Part shown: in pieces, positions 20,422 to 27,683 of the stretch
Layout: the number at the start of each line of letters is the position of its first letter
Position numbering within the stretch: position 1 is the stretch's first letter
Virus record (IMG/VR): IMGVR_UViG_3300028878_000004
Coordinates: 1-29,846 of that record
DNA: 29,846 nt
Reading direction: 5' to 3' (one strand)
Source of the DNA: a virus
Made by a program: the position numbers and the translations under genes
Notes under the pieces: model-generated
Seen by the model: only the letters and a program-made list of their open reading frames with translations
Databases searched by the model: none
What the model was told of the DNA's origin: nothing

Positions 20422-20877
20422 GTGGAGATCCACCTCGAAGTCGATGACGCTGATGCGCTGCGCAAGCTGAAGCGGCTCGGCCTCTTCTTTTCCGACCTGC
20501 GCAGCTTCTGGCCGCTCGTTATCCCGCTCTTCATCGGCTGGATGCGCCAGCAGTTCGAGACCGAGGGCGCTTACGGCGGCGAGGCCTGGGCGCCGCTCTC
20601 GTCCGGCTATGGACTCTGGAAGTCGGTCCACTATCCAGGCAAGCCGATCCTGCAGCTGGAGGGCGAGCTGCGCCAGGCGGCTTCGCGGCCTGAGCGCCGG
20701 GTGACGCCGCGGACGCTCACCCTGACGATCCGCGACCCGAAGATCGGATACCACCAGAAGGGCACTGGGACGATGCCTGCGCGGCCGCTTGTCTTCGACC
20801 GATTGCCGGCCGCCGCCCAGCGGGATCTCCAGCTCGCCGGCGAGCAGTACGTCCGAAGTCTCCTCTCCCGGCTCTAG
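20422..20877 (+). CDS. virion morphogenesis protein (Mu gpG-like)
   Basis: Tail-completion or head-completion protein of the phage virion morphogenesis family (Mu gpG), 151 aa. After a short beta segment (EIHLEVDDADALRKL) come FWPLVIPLFIGWMRQQFETEGAYGGEAWAPLSSGYGLWKSVHYPGKPILQLEGELRQA, the characteristic R/Q...W.PLS..Y...K...pg.piL..tG.Lr pattern, then PARPLVFDRLP and a helical end. GTG 20422 is selected because the CGATACTCGGCC box ends there and the upstream frame overlaps muF. Location directly after muF is the same as in Mu. Confidence 0.85.
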   Translation: MEIHLEVDDADALRKLKRLGLFFSDLRSFWPLVIPLFIGWMRQQFETEGAYGGEAWAPLSSGYGLWKSVHYPGKPILQLEGELRQAASRPERRVTPRTLTLTIRDPKIGYHQKGTGTMPARPLVFDRLPAAAQRDLQLAGEQYVRSLLSRL

Positions 20878-20889
20878 CGATACTCGGCC
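20878..20889 (+). promoter_or_regulatory. CGATACTCGGCC box 5
   Basis: Exact copy starting on the base after the previous TAG and ending directly before ATG 20890. The whole intergenic gap is the box. Confidence 0.72.
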
Positions 20890-21408
20890 ATGGCTGCGCC
20901 AGCCGACTATGCGCCCTACATTCGTTCGGCGCTCGCGAGCCTGAAGACGGGGCTGCAGGCTCGGATCGACGTCTACAACGCTGAGGCGGCGAACCTCTTC
21001 GATCTCGAAGCGCCGACCGACGAGGACTACTTCTTCGGCGGCGACGATCTCTACGTGCGCTTTCCGAAGGTCGAGGTCGCGGTCCCGGAGGGGGCACTCG
21101 GACAGTTCTCGCTCAGCCGCGCCGAGGGCGAGCAAGGGCTTGCGATCGCGGTCAGCGTCTGGCTCGAGGGCGAGACGGGCGAGATCCCTGAGATGCACGA
21201 GCGTGTCCTGGGCTACGGCCGCGTCGCGACTGAGGTGCTGATCCAGCCGGGCGCCTTCGGACCCGCGGTCGAGGTCAGCGAGGTGCGTTCGCTCTATCCG
21301 ATGATTCCGGCCGGCACCTTCAACCCGGATACGCGCCAATTTGACAAGTGGCGGACGCTGGCGGCGCTCGAGTTTCAGCTCAACGACATCGCGCGGCGAC
21401 CGCTCTAG
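20890..21408 (+). CDS. neck/tail-terminator-like phage protein (172 aa)
   Basis: Probable connector-region protein. N-terminal helix (YAPYIRSALASLKTGLQARIDVYNAEAANLF) followed by an alternating beta region (YVRFPKVEVAVPEGALGQFSLSRAEG, LAIAVSVWLEGETGEIPEMHERVLGYGRVATEVLIQPG, WRTLAALEFQLNDIARRPL). This layout, one helix then a mixed sheet with a final strand such as LEFQLND, is typical of tail terminator or minor tail proteins near the neck. The start is fixed by box 5. Placed between the gpG-like gene and the protease. Confidence 0.68.
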   Translation: MAAPADYAPYIRSALASLKTGLQARIDVYNAEAANLFDLEAPTDEDYFFGGDDLYVRFPKVEVAVPEGALGQFSLSRAEGEQGLAIAVSVWLEGETGEIPEMHERVLGYGRVATEVLIQPGAFGPAVEVSEVRSLYPMIPAGTFNPDTRQFDKWRTLAALEFQLNDIARRPL

Positions 21409-21417
21409 AGGGCGAGC

Positions 21418-21429
21418 CGATACTCGGCC
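21418..21429 (+). promoter_or_regulatory. CGATACTCGGCC box 6, before protease
   Basis: Exact copy ending directly before GTG 21430, nine bases after the previous stop. Confidence 0.72.
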
Positions 21430-23028
21430 GTGCCGCTGAAGACATGCAAGAGCGACGGACAGCCCGGGTTCAAGTTCGGGGACTCCGGCACCTGCTACAC
21501 CTACACCGCCGGCGATGAGGACGCGAAACTCGCCGCGAAGAAGAAGGCGATCAAACAAGCGATCGCGATCGGGGGTGGCAAAGCTCCACGTGAGCTCGAG
21601 CGCGATCTCGACGCGGAGTCGCGGCGGCTCCTAGCCGAGGACGCCGAGCTGCAGACGGTCGACCTGCTCGGCATCGAGATCATGTCGGCCGGCGGGCCCG
21701 TCCACGGTGTCGGCTCACCGCCGGAGGGCGACTTCTGGAGCGCGGAGGACCTGCGCTCGATGGCCGAGGCAGCCCAGGAGCTCGAGGAAGCGGGCGAGTT
21801 CGAACCGCCGGCGCGCATCGGCGACGAGGCCAAGCTCGGCAAGTCGAAACTTGGGCACTCGAAGGACCAGAAGCTGCTGACCGATTCCGAGCTACCCGCA
21901 GCAGGCTGGCTCTCCAACCAGCGTGTCTCTGAGGACGGCACGAAGCTCCTCGCCGACGTCAAGAGCGTTCCGAAGAAGGTCGCGCAGTTGATCAAGGCGA
22001 AGGCCTACTCGAAGCGTTCGGCCGAGCTCGGCAAGGTGACGAGCCAGAAGACCGGCAAGACGTATGACTGGGTCGTGACCGGCCTAGCCTGGCTCGGCGG
22101 AAAGATGCCGGCCGTTCGTACGCTCGATGACGTCGTCGCCCAGTACGAAGCCGAGGGCCTGAGCCTCGATCTGCAGCGTGTCGTCCAGTACGAAGACCAG
22201 GTCGTCTGGGATCCGGGCGAAGGCTTGGAGGCAATCCGCTCTGCAGTGCGCGAGGCGCTGAATCCCGGACCGTCGATGAACGAGAGCCGCTACTGGGTGC
22301 GCGACGTGACGGCCGGCAAGGTTCTCGTCAGCGAAGGCTGGAGCGAGGATGCCGACGCCTACGTGATTGGCTTCACGCGCAGCGCTGACGGGTCAGTCGA
22401 ACTCGAGCCGAGCGCCGACTGGAAGGCCGCTGAACAACAATGGGTCGCAGCCGCGAAGAGCTACTCCGCGAAAAATCGAGACGCTGCCGATACTCGGCCG
22501 ATGCCGGAGATCACTCTCGACGAGAAGGCCCAGCGCGAGCTGGCCGCCGAGCTCGGGCTCAAGGAAGACGAGGAGCTCAGCCCCGAGAAGCTGCTCGAGG
22601 CCGTCAAGGCCAAGGGCGAGACGACTGAGGGTGACGATGGTGGCGACGGTGGAGAAGGCGACGGCGAGGGCGGCGGTGAAGAGCAGACCGAGGCCCAGCG
22701 TGCGCTCGAGGCGCGCGTCGAGGTCGCCGAGAAGAAGGCAGAGGAGACGGCGGAGAAGCTGCGCTTGGAAGAGCGGCGCTACTTCGTCGATGACCTCGTC
22801 AAGAGCGGCAAGATCGAGCCCGGCGAGCGCGAGAAGTGGGAGACGCGCTACGACAAAGACGCCGAGATGGCTCGTTCCTTCGCCGAAGATCTAGAGATTC
22901 AGCCCCAGCTCGTTCGCGAGTACGGCGACGACGGCGATGGGACCGAGGAAGACCAGGAAGCCAACGAGCGCGCCTACGAGGCAGACGCTCAGGCGCGCCT
23001 GGGAATCGACAAGGAGTCGGTGGTCTAG
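21430..23028 (+). CDS. prohead protease with C-terminal scaffold (Mu I-like)
   Basis: Head maturation protease of 532 aa that should trim the scaffold and itself during head assembly. The N-terminus (LKTCKSDGQPGFKFGDSGTC) is a short Cys-containing motif common to related phage proteins. Residues about 80-235 resemble the Mu gpI protease family: KLGHSKDQ (His143), LPAAGWLSNQRVSEDGTKLLADVKSVP, and AYSKRSAEL (Ser197), the likely His and Ser catalytic pair. The C-terminal about 175 residues are acidic, Gly/Asp/Glu-rich and coiled-coil, i.e. scaffold-like. An exact CGATACTCGGCC word lies just before the in-frame ATG 22501, implying a nested scaffold product. Start fixed by box 6. Confidence 0.88.
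   Translation: MPLKTCKSDGQPGFKFGDSGTCYTYTAGDEDAKLAAKKKAIKQAIAIGGGKAPRELERDLDAESRRLLAEDAELQTVDLLGIEIMSAGGPVHGVGSPPEGDFWSAEDLRSMAEAAQELEEAGEFEPPARIGDEAKLGKSKLGHSKDQKLLTDSELPAAGWLSNQRVSEDGTKLLADVKSVPKKVAQLIKAKAYSKRSAELGKVTSQKTGKTYDWVVTGLAWLGGKMPAVRTLDDVVAQYEAEGLSLDLQRVVQYEDQVVWDPGEGLEAIRSAVREALNPGPSMNESRYWVRDVTAGKVLVSEGWSEDADAYVIGFTRSADGSVELEPSADWKAAEQQWVAAAKSYSAKNRDAADTRPMPEITLDEKAQRELAAELGLKEDEELSPEKLLEAVKAKGETTEGDDGGDGGEGDGEGGGEEQTEAQRALEARVEVAEKKAEETAEKLRLEERRYFVDDLVKSGKIEPGEREKWETRYDKDAEMARSFAEDLEIQPQLVREYGDDGDGTEEDQEANERAYEADAQARLGIDKESVV
22488..22499 (+). promoter_or_regulatory. CGATACTCGGCC box 7, internal to protease gene
   Basis: Exact copy in the middle of the protease gene (read DTRP in frame), separated by one G from ATG 22501, where the scaffold-like domain begins. 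The 20 bases ACGCTGCCGATACTCGGCCG are identical to those at box 8. Confidence 0.68.
22501..23028 (+). CDS. nested scaffolding protein (Mu Z-like), in-frame start
   Basis: Predicted 175-aa product from an internal in-frame start, sharing its C-terminus with the protease. In Mu and lambda the scaffold is made the same way (Z within I, Nu3 within C). It starts MPEITLDEKAQRELAAELGL, has an acidic Gly-rich stretch, a coiled-coil segment (ALEARVEVAEKKAEETAEKL) and a C-terminal helical domain (RRYFVDDLVKSGKIEPGEREKW) typical of head-scaffold ends. The start is picked because a CGATACTCGGCC word precedes it by one base, as at known starts of other late genes. Not confirmed by an independent stop; evidence is the box plus family precedent. 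Confidence 0.65.
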   Translation: MPEITLDEKAQRELAAELGLKEDEELSPEKLLEAVKAKGETTEGDDGGDGGEGDGEGGGEEQTEAQRALEARVEVAEKKAEETAEKLRLEERRYFVDDLVKSGKIEPGEREKWETRYDKDAEMARSFAEDLEIQPQLVREYGDDGDGTEEDQEANERAYEADAQARLGIDKESVV

Positions 23029-23424
23029 ATGGCCGTCACAGGCGGATACGTCCCGCGCTATGCCGCCGGTGCGCCGCCGATCACGCTGGCGTGCTCGGCA
23101 GCGGTCGTCGCAGGCCAGGTCGTCGAGGTAACCGGCGACGGCACAGTCGGCCCGGCGGGCGCCGCCTCACGGAAGGGGATCGGCGTCGCAGGCCAGTCCG
23201 GCTCGGCCGTCGGCGACAAGATCACGGTCTACCTCTTCGGCGACGTCCACGTTCTTATCACCTCGGGCACGGTCGCGGCAGGCGACCAGGTCGGCACCGC
23301 AGCCGCCGGCGCAGTCGTGACGATCGCCGCCGGAACGACCACGGACATCGAGCGCTCGATCGTCGGGGTTGCCCTCGAGGGGGCCACCACAGGCCTCCCG
23401 ATCAGAGTCGTGGTGATCCACTAG
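23029..23424 (+). CDS. capsid decoration/cement protein (DUF2190-like)
   Basis: A 131-aa Ala/Gly/Val-rich beta protein placed between protease/scaffold and major capsid, the usual site of decoration proteins. Sequence (PPITLACSAAVVAGQVVEVTGDGTVGPAG, RKGIGVAGQSGSAVGDKITVYLFGDVHVLITSGTVAAGDQVGTAAAGAVVTI, RSIVGVALEGATTGLPIRVVVIH) fits the DUF2190 family, in which a GxVxV...A.GDxV...G pattern is typical. ATG follows the previous TAG directly. It would bind the outside of the capsid and stabilise it. Confidence 0.82.
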   Translation: MAVTGGYVPRYAAGAPPITLACSAAVVAGQVVEVTGDGTVGPAGAASRKGIGVAGQSGSAVGDKITVYLFGDVHVLITSGTVAAGDQVGTAAAGAVVTIAAGTTTDIERSIVGVALEGATTGLPIRVVVIH

Positions 23425-24369
23425 ATGCCGACCTATCCAGGACAGGGTGGATCCGGCGCACAGTTGACCATTGAGGCGCTGCTCAAGCAGCCCCAGCGGA
23501 TCAGCCGCGACCTCGTCAACCTCGTCTCCAAGCGTCTGATCGCAGACCGCCTCTTCGTGCGTGGCACGCCCGAGCAGGTCGCAGGCGGTGCGATGCAGTA
23601 CCAGGAATCGGAGTCGATCTACCTCGACACCGACGTCGTCGAGGAGATCGCAGCCGGCGCCAACTGGCCGCGCACGACCTGGATCGAGGCGATCAAGTCC
23701 GAGGTTGTCCGTCAGTACGGTCTCGAGGTGCTGATCACGAACCTGATGATCCGTCGCCACCAGATGGACCAGGTGACCCGCGGTGAGCGCAAGCTCGCGA
23801 ACAACCTCGTCCGCTTCATCGACACGAAGGCTTTCGCCCTGCTCGAGGACACCTCGAAGGGCCAGAACACCTACGCCTCGGCTGCGGCTTGGACGATCGC
23901 CGGCACCGACATCATCTTCGAGGTCGCGAAGGCCCAGAGCCTGATTGAGAGCCAGGACAACGGCTATGACGGCTTCCAGAACGCGACGATGATCCTGAAC
24001 ACCGCCAGGCGCGACAACCTCCTGAACAACACTGTCCTTCGCGCCGCGCTGCCTCGCGAGAAGAGCGACGGCCAGATCCAGACCGGGATGATGGCGCCGT
24101 TCCTGGGCCTGAAGGAGATCCTCTTTAGCTCGCGGGTGACCGCGACCAAGGCGATCATCATGGACACGGGTGTCGCGGGCACGATCGCCGACGAGCGGCC
24201 AGATGCCTCCGAGGGCTTCATCGCCTACGACCCGGGTCCCGGCTTCGCGCCGGTCTACGTCAAGGTCTATGAGCACCCGGAATCGAAGGGGCAGGTCGTC
24301 GCTGCAGGCCGCTGGCCGGCGATGGCGCTGACGGATCCGAAGGCCGTCACGGTCATCACGGGGATCTAG
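23425..24369 (+). CDS. major capsid protein
   Basis: Main head shell protein, 314 aa, close to the length of Mu-type capsid proteins (Mu gpT about 305 aa). Visible features: an N-terminal helix region (GAQLTIEALLKQPQRISRDLVNLVSKR), YLDTDVVEEIAAGANWPRT, a long central helix (VTRGERKLANNLVRFIDTKAFALLED), ATMILNTARRDNLLNN, and a C-terminal beta strand region (GFAPVYVKVYEHPESKGQVVAAGRWPAMALTDPKAVTVI) typical of HK97-fold capsids. ATG follows the previous TAG with no gap. No separate propeptide needs to be invoked, because a scaffold is nested in the protease. Confidence 0.92.
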   Translation: MPTYPGQGGSGAQLTIEALLKQPQRISRDLVNLVSKRLIADRLFVRGTPEQVAGGAMQYQESESIYLDTDVVEEIAAGANWPRTTWIEAIKSEVVRQYGLEVLITNLMIRRHQMDQVTRGERKLANNLVRFIDTKAFALLEDTSKGQNTYASAAAWTIAGTDIIFEVAKAQSLIESQDNGYDGFQNATMILNTARRDNLLNNTVLRAALPREKSDGQIQTGMMAPFLGLKEILFSSRVTATKAIIMDTGVAGTIADERPDASEGFIAYDPGPGFAPVYVKVYEHPESKGQVVAAGRWPAMALTDPKAVTVITGI

Positions 24370-24371
24370 AA

Positions 24372-24683
24372 ATGGCGAAGAAAGGCACCCAGAAGAGCAC
24401 GAGCGGCGGCAAGCAGAAGGCGATCGTTACCGCCGACGCCTACGACTGGTACGAGGAGTCCGAGAATCCGGAGACTCCCCGGCACAGCGCCTCGAAGGGC
24501 GACGAAATCGAGGTCAGCGCGGCCGAGTTCAAGCGTGGCTCCGCGATGCACAAGGAAAGCGGCTTTGGCCTCGTGAAGCCGCGCACCGACGAGGCGAAGG
24601 ATGCAAAGGCCGCAGCTGAGGAAGAGGCTGCTGCTGAGGCAGCCGCTGCTCCGCCTCCGCCTCCACCTCCGCCCGAGGAGTAA
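24372..24683 (+). CDS. small protein after capsid with Ala/Pro-rich tail (103 aa)
   Basis: Unrecognised. Lys/Ser-rich N-terminus (KKGTQKSTSGGKQKA), then a compact middle (VTADAYDWYEESENPETPRHSASKGDEIEVSAAEFKRGSAMHKESGFGLVKP), and a low-complexity end made of Ala/Glu followed by eight prolines. The middle, ending with GFGLV-K-P, resembles small head-completion or fibre-base proteins that follow capsid genes. ATG two bases after the capsid stop. The Ala/Pro tail may be disordered or cleaved. Confidence 0.68.
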   Translation: MAKKGTQKSTSGGKQKAIVTADAYDWYEESENPETPRHSASKGDEIEVSAAEFKRGSAMHKESGFGLVKPRTDEAKDAKAAAEEEAAAEAAAAPPPPPPPPEE

Positions 24684-24689
24684 CCCCGC

Positions 24690-25178
24690 ATGGCCTACGC
24701 GGCCTTCGCGGACGTCGTAGCGCGAGCCGGACGCGTTGCTGGTGCCTTCAGCGTCTCGGGCAAGCATCCGAACCAGCAGGACATCGAGATCATGCTCGCT
24801 GACGTTTCAGTGCTCGTCGACGCCGCCATTCGCTCGCGAGGCTTCGACCCGGCCACGATCGGCGACGATGTCGCAGAAGCGCTCAGGGACCTCGTCGCCT
24901 ATGGAGCGCTCACTCGCGCACTCGCGGGCATCGATCCGGGAGCACCCGGTCTTTCGAGTCTCGTCACACGGGCCGATGCGATCTGGACGAGCGGACTTGC
25001 GGCGATCATGGACGGAACGCATTCGGCACTTCTGGAGCTCGAAGCCGGCAGCACGGGGCCGAGTGCCGGCGCACTCTGGACGGATGACCCGACCTATGGC
25101 CAGCACGTGAGCCCGGAGCAGCGCCGCGAGCTGAACGAGGACTTCGCTCCGGGCTTCGCCCGCACGCAGAAGCTCTAG
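24690..25178 (+). CDS. head-tail connector protein (162 aa)
   Basis: Probable head-tail adaptor, inferred from content and position directly downstream of the capsid gene. The first 50 residues are helical (AYAAFADVVARAGRVAGAF, DIEIMLADVSVLVDAAIRSRG), then EALRDLVAYGALTRALAG and a helix near 94-108 (RADAIWTSGLAAIM). Such a 'phage gp6-like' or head-tail-connector protein has an all-alpha fold with similar length. The end WTDDPTYGQHVSPEQRRELNEDFAPGFARTQKL is typical of connector tails. A short sequence GAGTAACCCCGC precedes the ATG. Followed by the largest intergenic gap of the right half (142 bp). Confidence 0.72.
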   Translation: MAYAAFADVVARAGRVAGAFSVSGKHPNQQDIEIMLADVSVLVDAAIRSRGFDPATIGDDVAEALRDLVAYGALTRALAGIDPGAPGLSSLVTRADAIWTSGLAAIMDGTHSALLELEAGSTGPSAGALWTDDPTYGQHVSPEQRRELNEDFAPGFARTQKL

Positions 25179-25320
25179 CGCCGTTGCGAGGGGTTGTAAC
25201 CGCCCGAGTCGGCGCCGTTGCGGGCTGAATGGGCCTCCGCATCGGATCTGGCATGCGCGAGCGCAGAGCGGCTTACAGCGTCTCGGCCTTTAAAACGGGT
25301 GACGCTGCCGATACTCGGCC
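25179..25320 (+). promoter_or_regulatory. 142-bp intergenic control region before the tail genes
   Basis: Gap between head and tail genes. It holds two direct copies of CGCCGTTGCG (25179-25188 and 25213-25222), an inverted repeat GGTTGTAACC (25192-25201) related to the palindrome at 6143, an A+T-richer stretch TTTAAAA (25289-25295) and box 8 at the end. No convincing terminator hairpin with a U-run or RNA gene was found. Likely promoter and operator region of the tail module. Confidence 0.5.
25309..25320 (+). promoter_or_regulatory. CGATACTCGGCC box 8, before tail module
   Basis: Exact copy ending directly before GTG 25321, at the end of the only sizeable gap between late genes. Twenty bases match box 2 and twenty match box 7. 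Confidence 0.74.
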
Positions 25321-25839
25321 GTGGTTGAGAAGCAAAGCGCGCTCGTGCTGCCGAAAGGGGCTGCCGCCTCCTCGGAGCCGCAGACCTTCGGCGGCATCCC
25401 CGGCATCTATGCGCCGGGCGAGCCTGTCTTCCTCAGCGACACCGGGATCAGCAAGGAGCACGCGCAGGAGATCTCCGAGGACGAGCGCAACCCGCTCGAG
25501 CTGACCGAGGCCGCTCCACCGCGGGGCAAGCCGCTCGCTGACCTCGACCGCGGGGAGCTCTCCGAGATCGCCGCCGAGCACCAGATCGAGGTCGAGCGCG
25601 CCGACGGTGAGGGCGAGCCCGTCAAGTCCGACTACCTGCGCGTTCTCGTCGCCGCGGGAATCGAGACGACCTCTCCCGACGAGTTGCCGGTCGCTGGCCA
25701 CCACTACGACACGGATTCGCTCGAGCCTGGCGAGGCGGTACCGCCACTTGCGCCCGCCGGCCAGATCGCCTCGGCGCTCGAGGGCCACTGGCCGGACGGC
25801 TCGCCGATGCTGCCCGAGGCTGAGGAGGCGACTGAATAG
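25321..25839 (+). CDS. phage protein before tail tube (172 aa)
   Basis: Unrecognised acidic, proline- and glutamate-rich protein with little predicted order: QTFGGIPGIYAPGEPVFLSDTGISKEHAQEI, ELTEAAPPRGKPLADLDRGELSEIAAEHQIEVE, SDYLRVLVAAGIET. The segment PLADLDRGELSEIAAEHQIEV...KSDYLRVLVAAG resembles a short SAP/LEM-like or HeH helical motif (helix-extended-helix, as in some phage structural proteins). GTG is fixed by box 8. It overlaps the next GTG by one base. Possibly a tail completion or tube-interacting protein. Confidence 0.66.
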   Translation: MVEKQSALVLPKGAAASSEPQTFGGIPGIYAPGEPVFLSDTGISKEHAQEISEDERNPLELTEAAPPRGKPLADLDRGELSEIAAEHQIEVERADGEGEPVKSDYLRVLVAAGIETTSPDELPVAGHHYDTDSLEPGEAVPPLAPAGQIASALEGHWPDGSPMLPEAEEATE

Positions 25840-27062
25840 TGTCCTATGTGCGCCTCCAGATCGAGGAAACGGCGCGCTACGAGGGCGCTCCCTCGGTGAC
25901 GCCCTACCGCGTCTCGACGGTCACCCGCGACATGCCGATCCGCACCTTCCGGCTCTCGCCGGAGCCGCAGCCGCTCTCCCGCGCGGACGAGCTACGCAAC
26001 ATCGAGGGCGAGGTCGCCGACATTCCGGATTTCTTCGAGCCCGCAGGTTCCTTCGCCGAGCGCACCTACCTGAACGATCTCGTCTTCCTGCTCCAGATCT
26101 CAGGATTCGTCTCGACGATCACGGCAGGCGCCGGGACCGTCGGCACGACTGGAATCAACGCGACGACGGCCACCGGCGTCAACGGGCTCAACTCCGCGAT
26201 CGTCAACGTCGCCTCGACGGCCGGCTTTCCCTCTGCGGGATCGTTCTCGCTTGCCGGCGCGGGCCCGGTCACCTACACGGGCAAGACGGATACCTCCTTC
26301 ACCGGCTGCGGCGCCCATGCGGCGACGACCGGCGGCGAGGCGATTCTCGACATTCTCCCGACCGGCACCTACAAACACGTCTTCGCAAAGCGCGGCGGCT
26401 CGATCGCGAAGACCGCGCAGCTGATTGCCGCCTACACGGAGGCGGCCCGCTTCATTCGCGGCCAGGGCTACGGATGCTCCTCGATCGGCTTGAACGCGCT
26501 CGGCGAGCTGACGGCCGACCTGATGGGGCTCGTCTACGTGCGCACGTCCGACCCGGCACTCTCGCCCTCGCTCGATGCACCGGCGATCCTGCCGATGCGC
26601 CGTGCCGACCTTCAGATCTCCTGGCTTGCGGGCTCGGCTGAGACCGACGACTTCTCGGTCGCGGTCGCGAACCCGCTCGAGCGGCGGAAAACCTTCGGCT
26701 TGTCGACGCGCTCCTACTTCGCCGACAAGATGTTCCACGGCAACGAGCGCGTCCGTGTCACGGGCTCGATCCCGAAGTTCGCGATGGCAAACGCCGACCT
26801 CGACGCCCTACTCGCCGCCTCCGTCTTCGCCGCGCTGGCGCGCTGGCGCTCGGACGTGAACATCGGTGCGACGAACTATCCCTATTCGATGAATCTCGAC
26901 ATGCCTTCCTGCCAGCTCTCGGGTGGACAGGACGATGAGCTCTCGAACAACCGCCGCTTCGGCTCGAGCTATGACTGGGCCGCGAAGTGGGACATGACCG
27001 CCGGCTACGACGCGAAATTCAGCATTGTTTGCGCGATCCCCGCGTTGGAGACGTACGTATAG
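25839..27062 (+). CDS. tail tube (major tail) protein with Ig-like insertion
   Basis: Major tail protein, 407 aa, larger than most because it holds an insertion. The first 100 residues (YVRLQIEETARYEGAPSVTPYRVSTVTRDMPIRTFRLSP) are beta-rich. Residues about 95-165 (ITAGAGTVGTTGINATTATGVNG, VASTAGFPSAGSFSLAGAGPVTYTGKTDTSFTGC) form a Gly/Thr-rich loop insertion of a type seen in phage appendage proteins. The rest has a mixed fold with LPMRRADLQISWLAG, ETDDFSVAVANPLERR, and YDAKFSIVCAIPALETYV, consistent with a tube monomer. GTG 25839 overlaps the previous TAG. No sheath gene follows, favouring a flexible, non-contractile tail. Confidence 0.78.
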   Translation: MSYVRLQIEETARYEGAPSVTPYRVSTVTRDMPIRTFRLSPEPQPLSRADELRNIEGEVADIPDFFEPAGSFAERTYLNDLVFLLQISGFVSTITAGAGTVGTTGINATTATGVNGLNSAIVNVASTAGFPSAGSFSLAGAGPVTYTGKTDTSFTGCGAHAATTGGEAILDILPTGTYKHVFAKRGGSIAKTAQLIAAYTEAARFIRGQGYGCSSIGLNALGELTADLMGLVYVRTSDPALSPSLDAPAILPMRRADLQISWLAGSAETDDFSVAVANPLERRKTFGLSTRSYFADKMFHGNERVRVTGSIPKFAMANADLDALLAASVFAALARWRSDVNIGATNYPYSMNLDMPSCQLSGGQDDELSNNRRFGSSYDWAAKWDMTAGYDAKFSIVCAIPALETYV

Positions 27063-27065
27063 CCG

Positions 27066-27683
27066 ATGGCGCGCTCGGGCGCCCCATCAGCTCGCCGCAA
27101 GCTCGAGACCTCGAAGATCGACGAGAGCCGCAGGCTTTCCACCTCGGCGATCACCGCCCCGCCGCTCGAGGTCGAGATCGGCGGACGCGACTACCTGATC
27201 GCCTCCGACATCGACATCGACGTCATCGAGCAGATGCTCGCGATCGAGGAGATCGTCGACGACACGAGTACCGACCGCGAGGTCCTCGACGCGCTGATCG
27301 CAGGCCGCAACCTCGTCCGCGCGCTGCTCGAGGAATCGAACGAGAACGTTCCCGAGCGTCTGCCACTGAAGGCCGGCGACCTACTCGCGATCTTCAACTT
27401 CCTGATGGGCGGCCGCAAGGTCGCCGAGGAGGTGATCGCGACACTTGCCGAAGCCGACCTCTGGGGTGCCGAGGACGAAGAGACCGGCGAGGCGGCCGAG
27501 GGAGTCGCACAGCCCGAGGGCGAGCTCGACGAGGAGGCGGAGACCGCCCCTTTAGCGTCGCGCTCAGCCGAACACTCGTCAGGCTCGGACGAAAGCACCA
27601 CTGGGCGCCGTACTGGTGGCAAGGCCTCCCGTGGCGAATCTTCAAGCTCTACCTCGCAGAAGAAAAAGCAAGCCGCCGCGTAG
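27066..27683 (+). CDS. tail assembly chaperone, short form (G-like)
   Basis: Unshifted chaperone (205 aa) needed for tube assembly around the tape measure. It has LEVEIGGRDYLIASDIDIDVIEQMLAIEEI, ALIAGRNLVRALLEESNENVPERLPLKAGDLLAIFNFLMGG, typical of G-type proteins (two helices, then a 'G.L.AI..F.mGG' end), followed by an acidic tail and a Ser/Lys-rich end when not shifted. ATG 27066 lies just after the tube stop. Its 3' half overlaps an independently open frame that is reached through a -1 slip at CCCTTTA (27548-27554). The next gene is the tape measure, as expected. Confidence 0.86.
   Translation: MARSGAPSARRKLETSKIDESRRLSTSAITAPPLEVEIGGRDYLIASDIDIDVIEQMLAIEEIVDDTSTDREVLDALIAGRNLVRALLEESNENVPERLPLKAGDLLAIFNFLMGGRKVAEEVIATLAEADLWGAEDEETGEAAEGVAQPEGELDEEAETAPLASRSAEHSSGSDESTTGRRTGGKASRGESSSSTSQKKKQAAA

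Noticed and set aside
20089-21558. Long minus-strand open frame (489 codons) across muF, gpG-like and following genes
   Set aside because: It lies opposite well-recognised genes with box-marked starts, has Arg/His/Leu-rich composition typical of antisense frames in GC-rich DNA, and shows no motif.
25179-25320. Rho-independent terminator or small RNA in the head-tail gap
   Set aside because: No stable hairpin followed by a T-run was seen by eye; only direct repeats, a short palindrome and the box.
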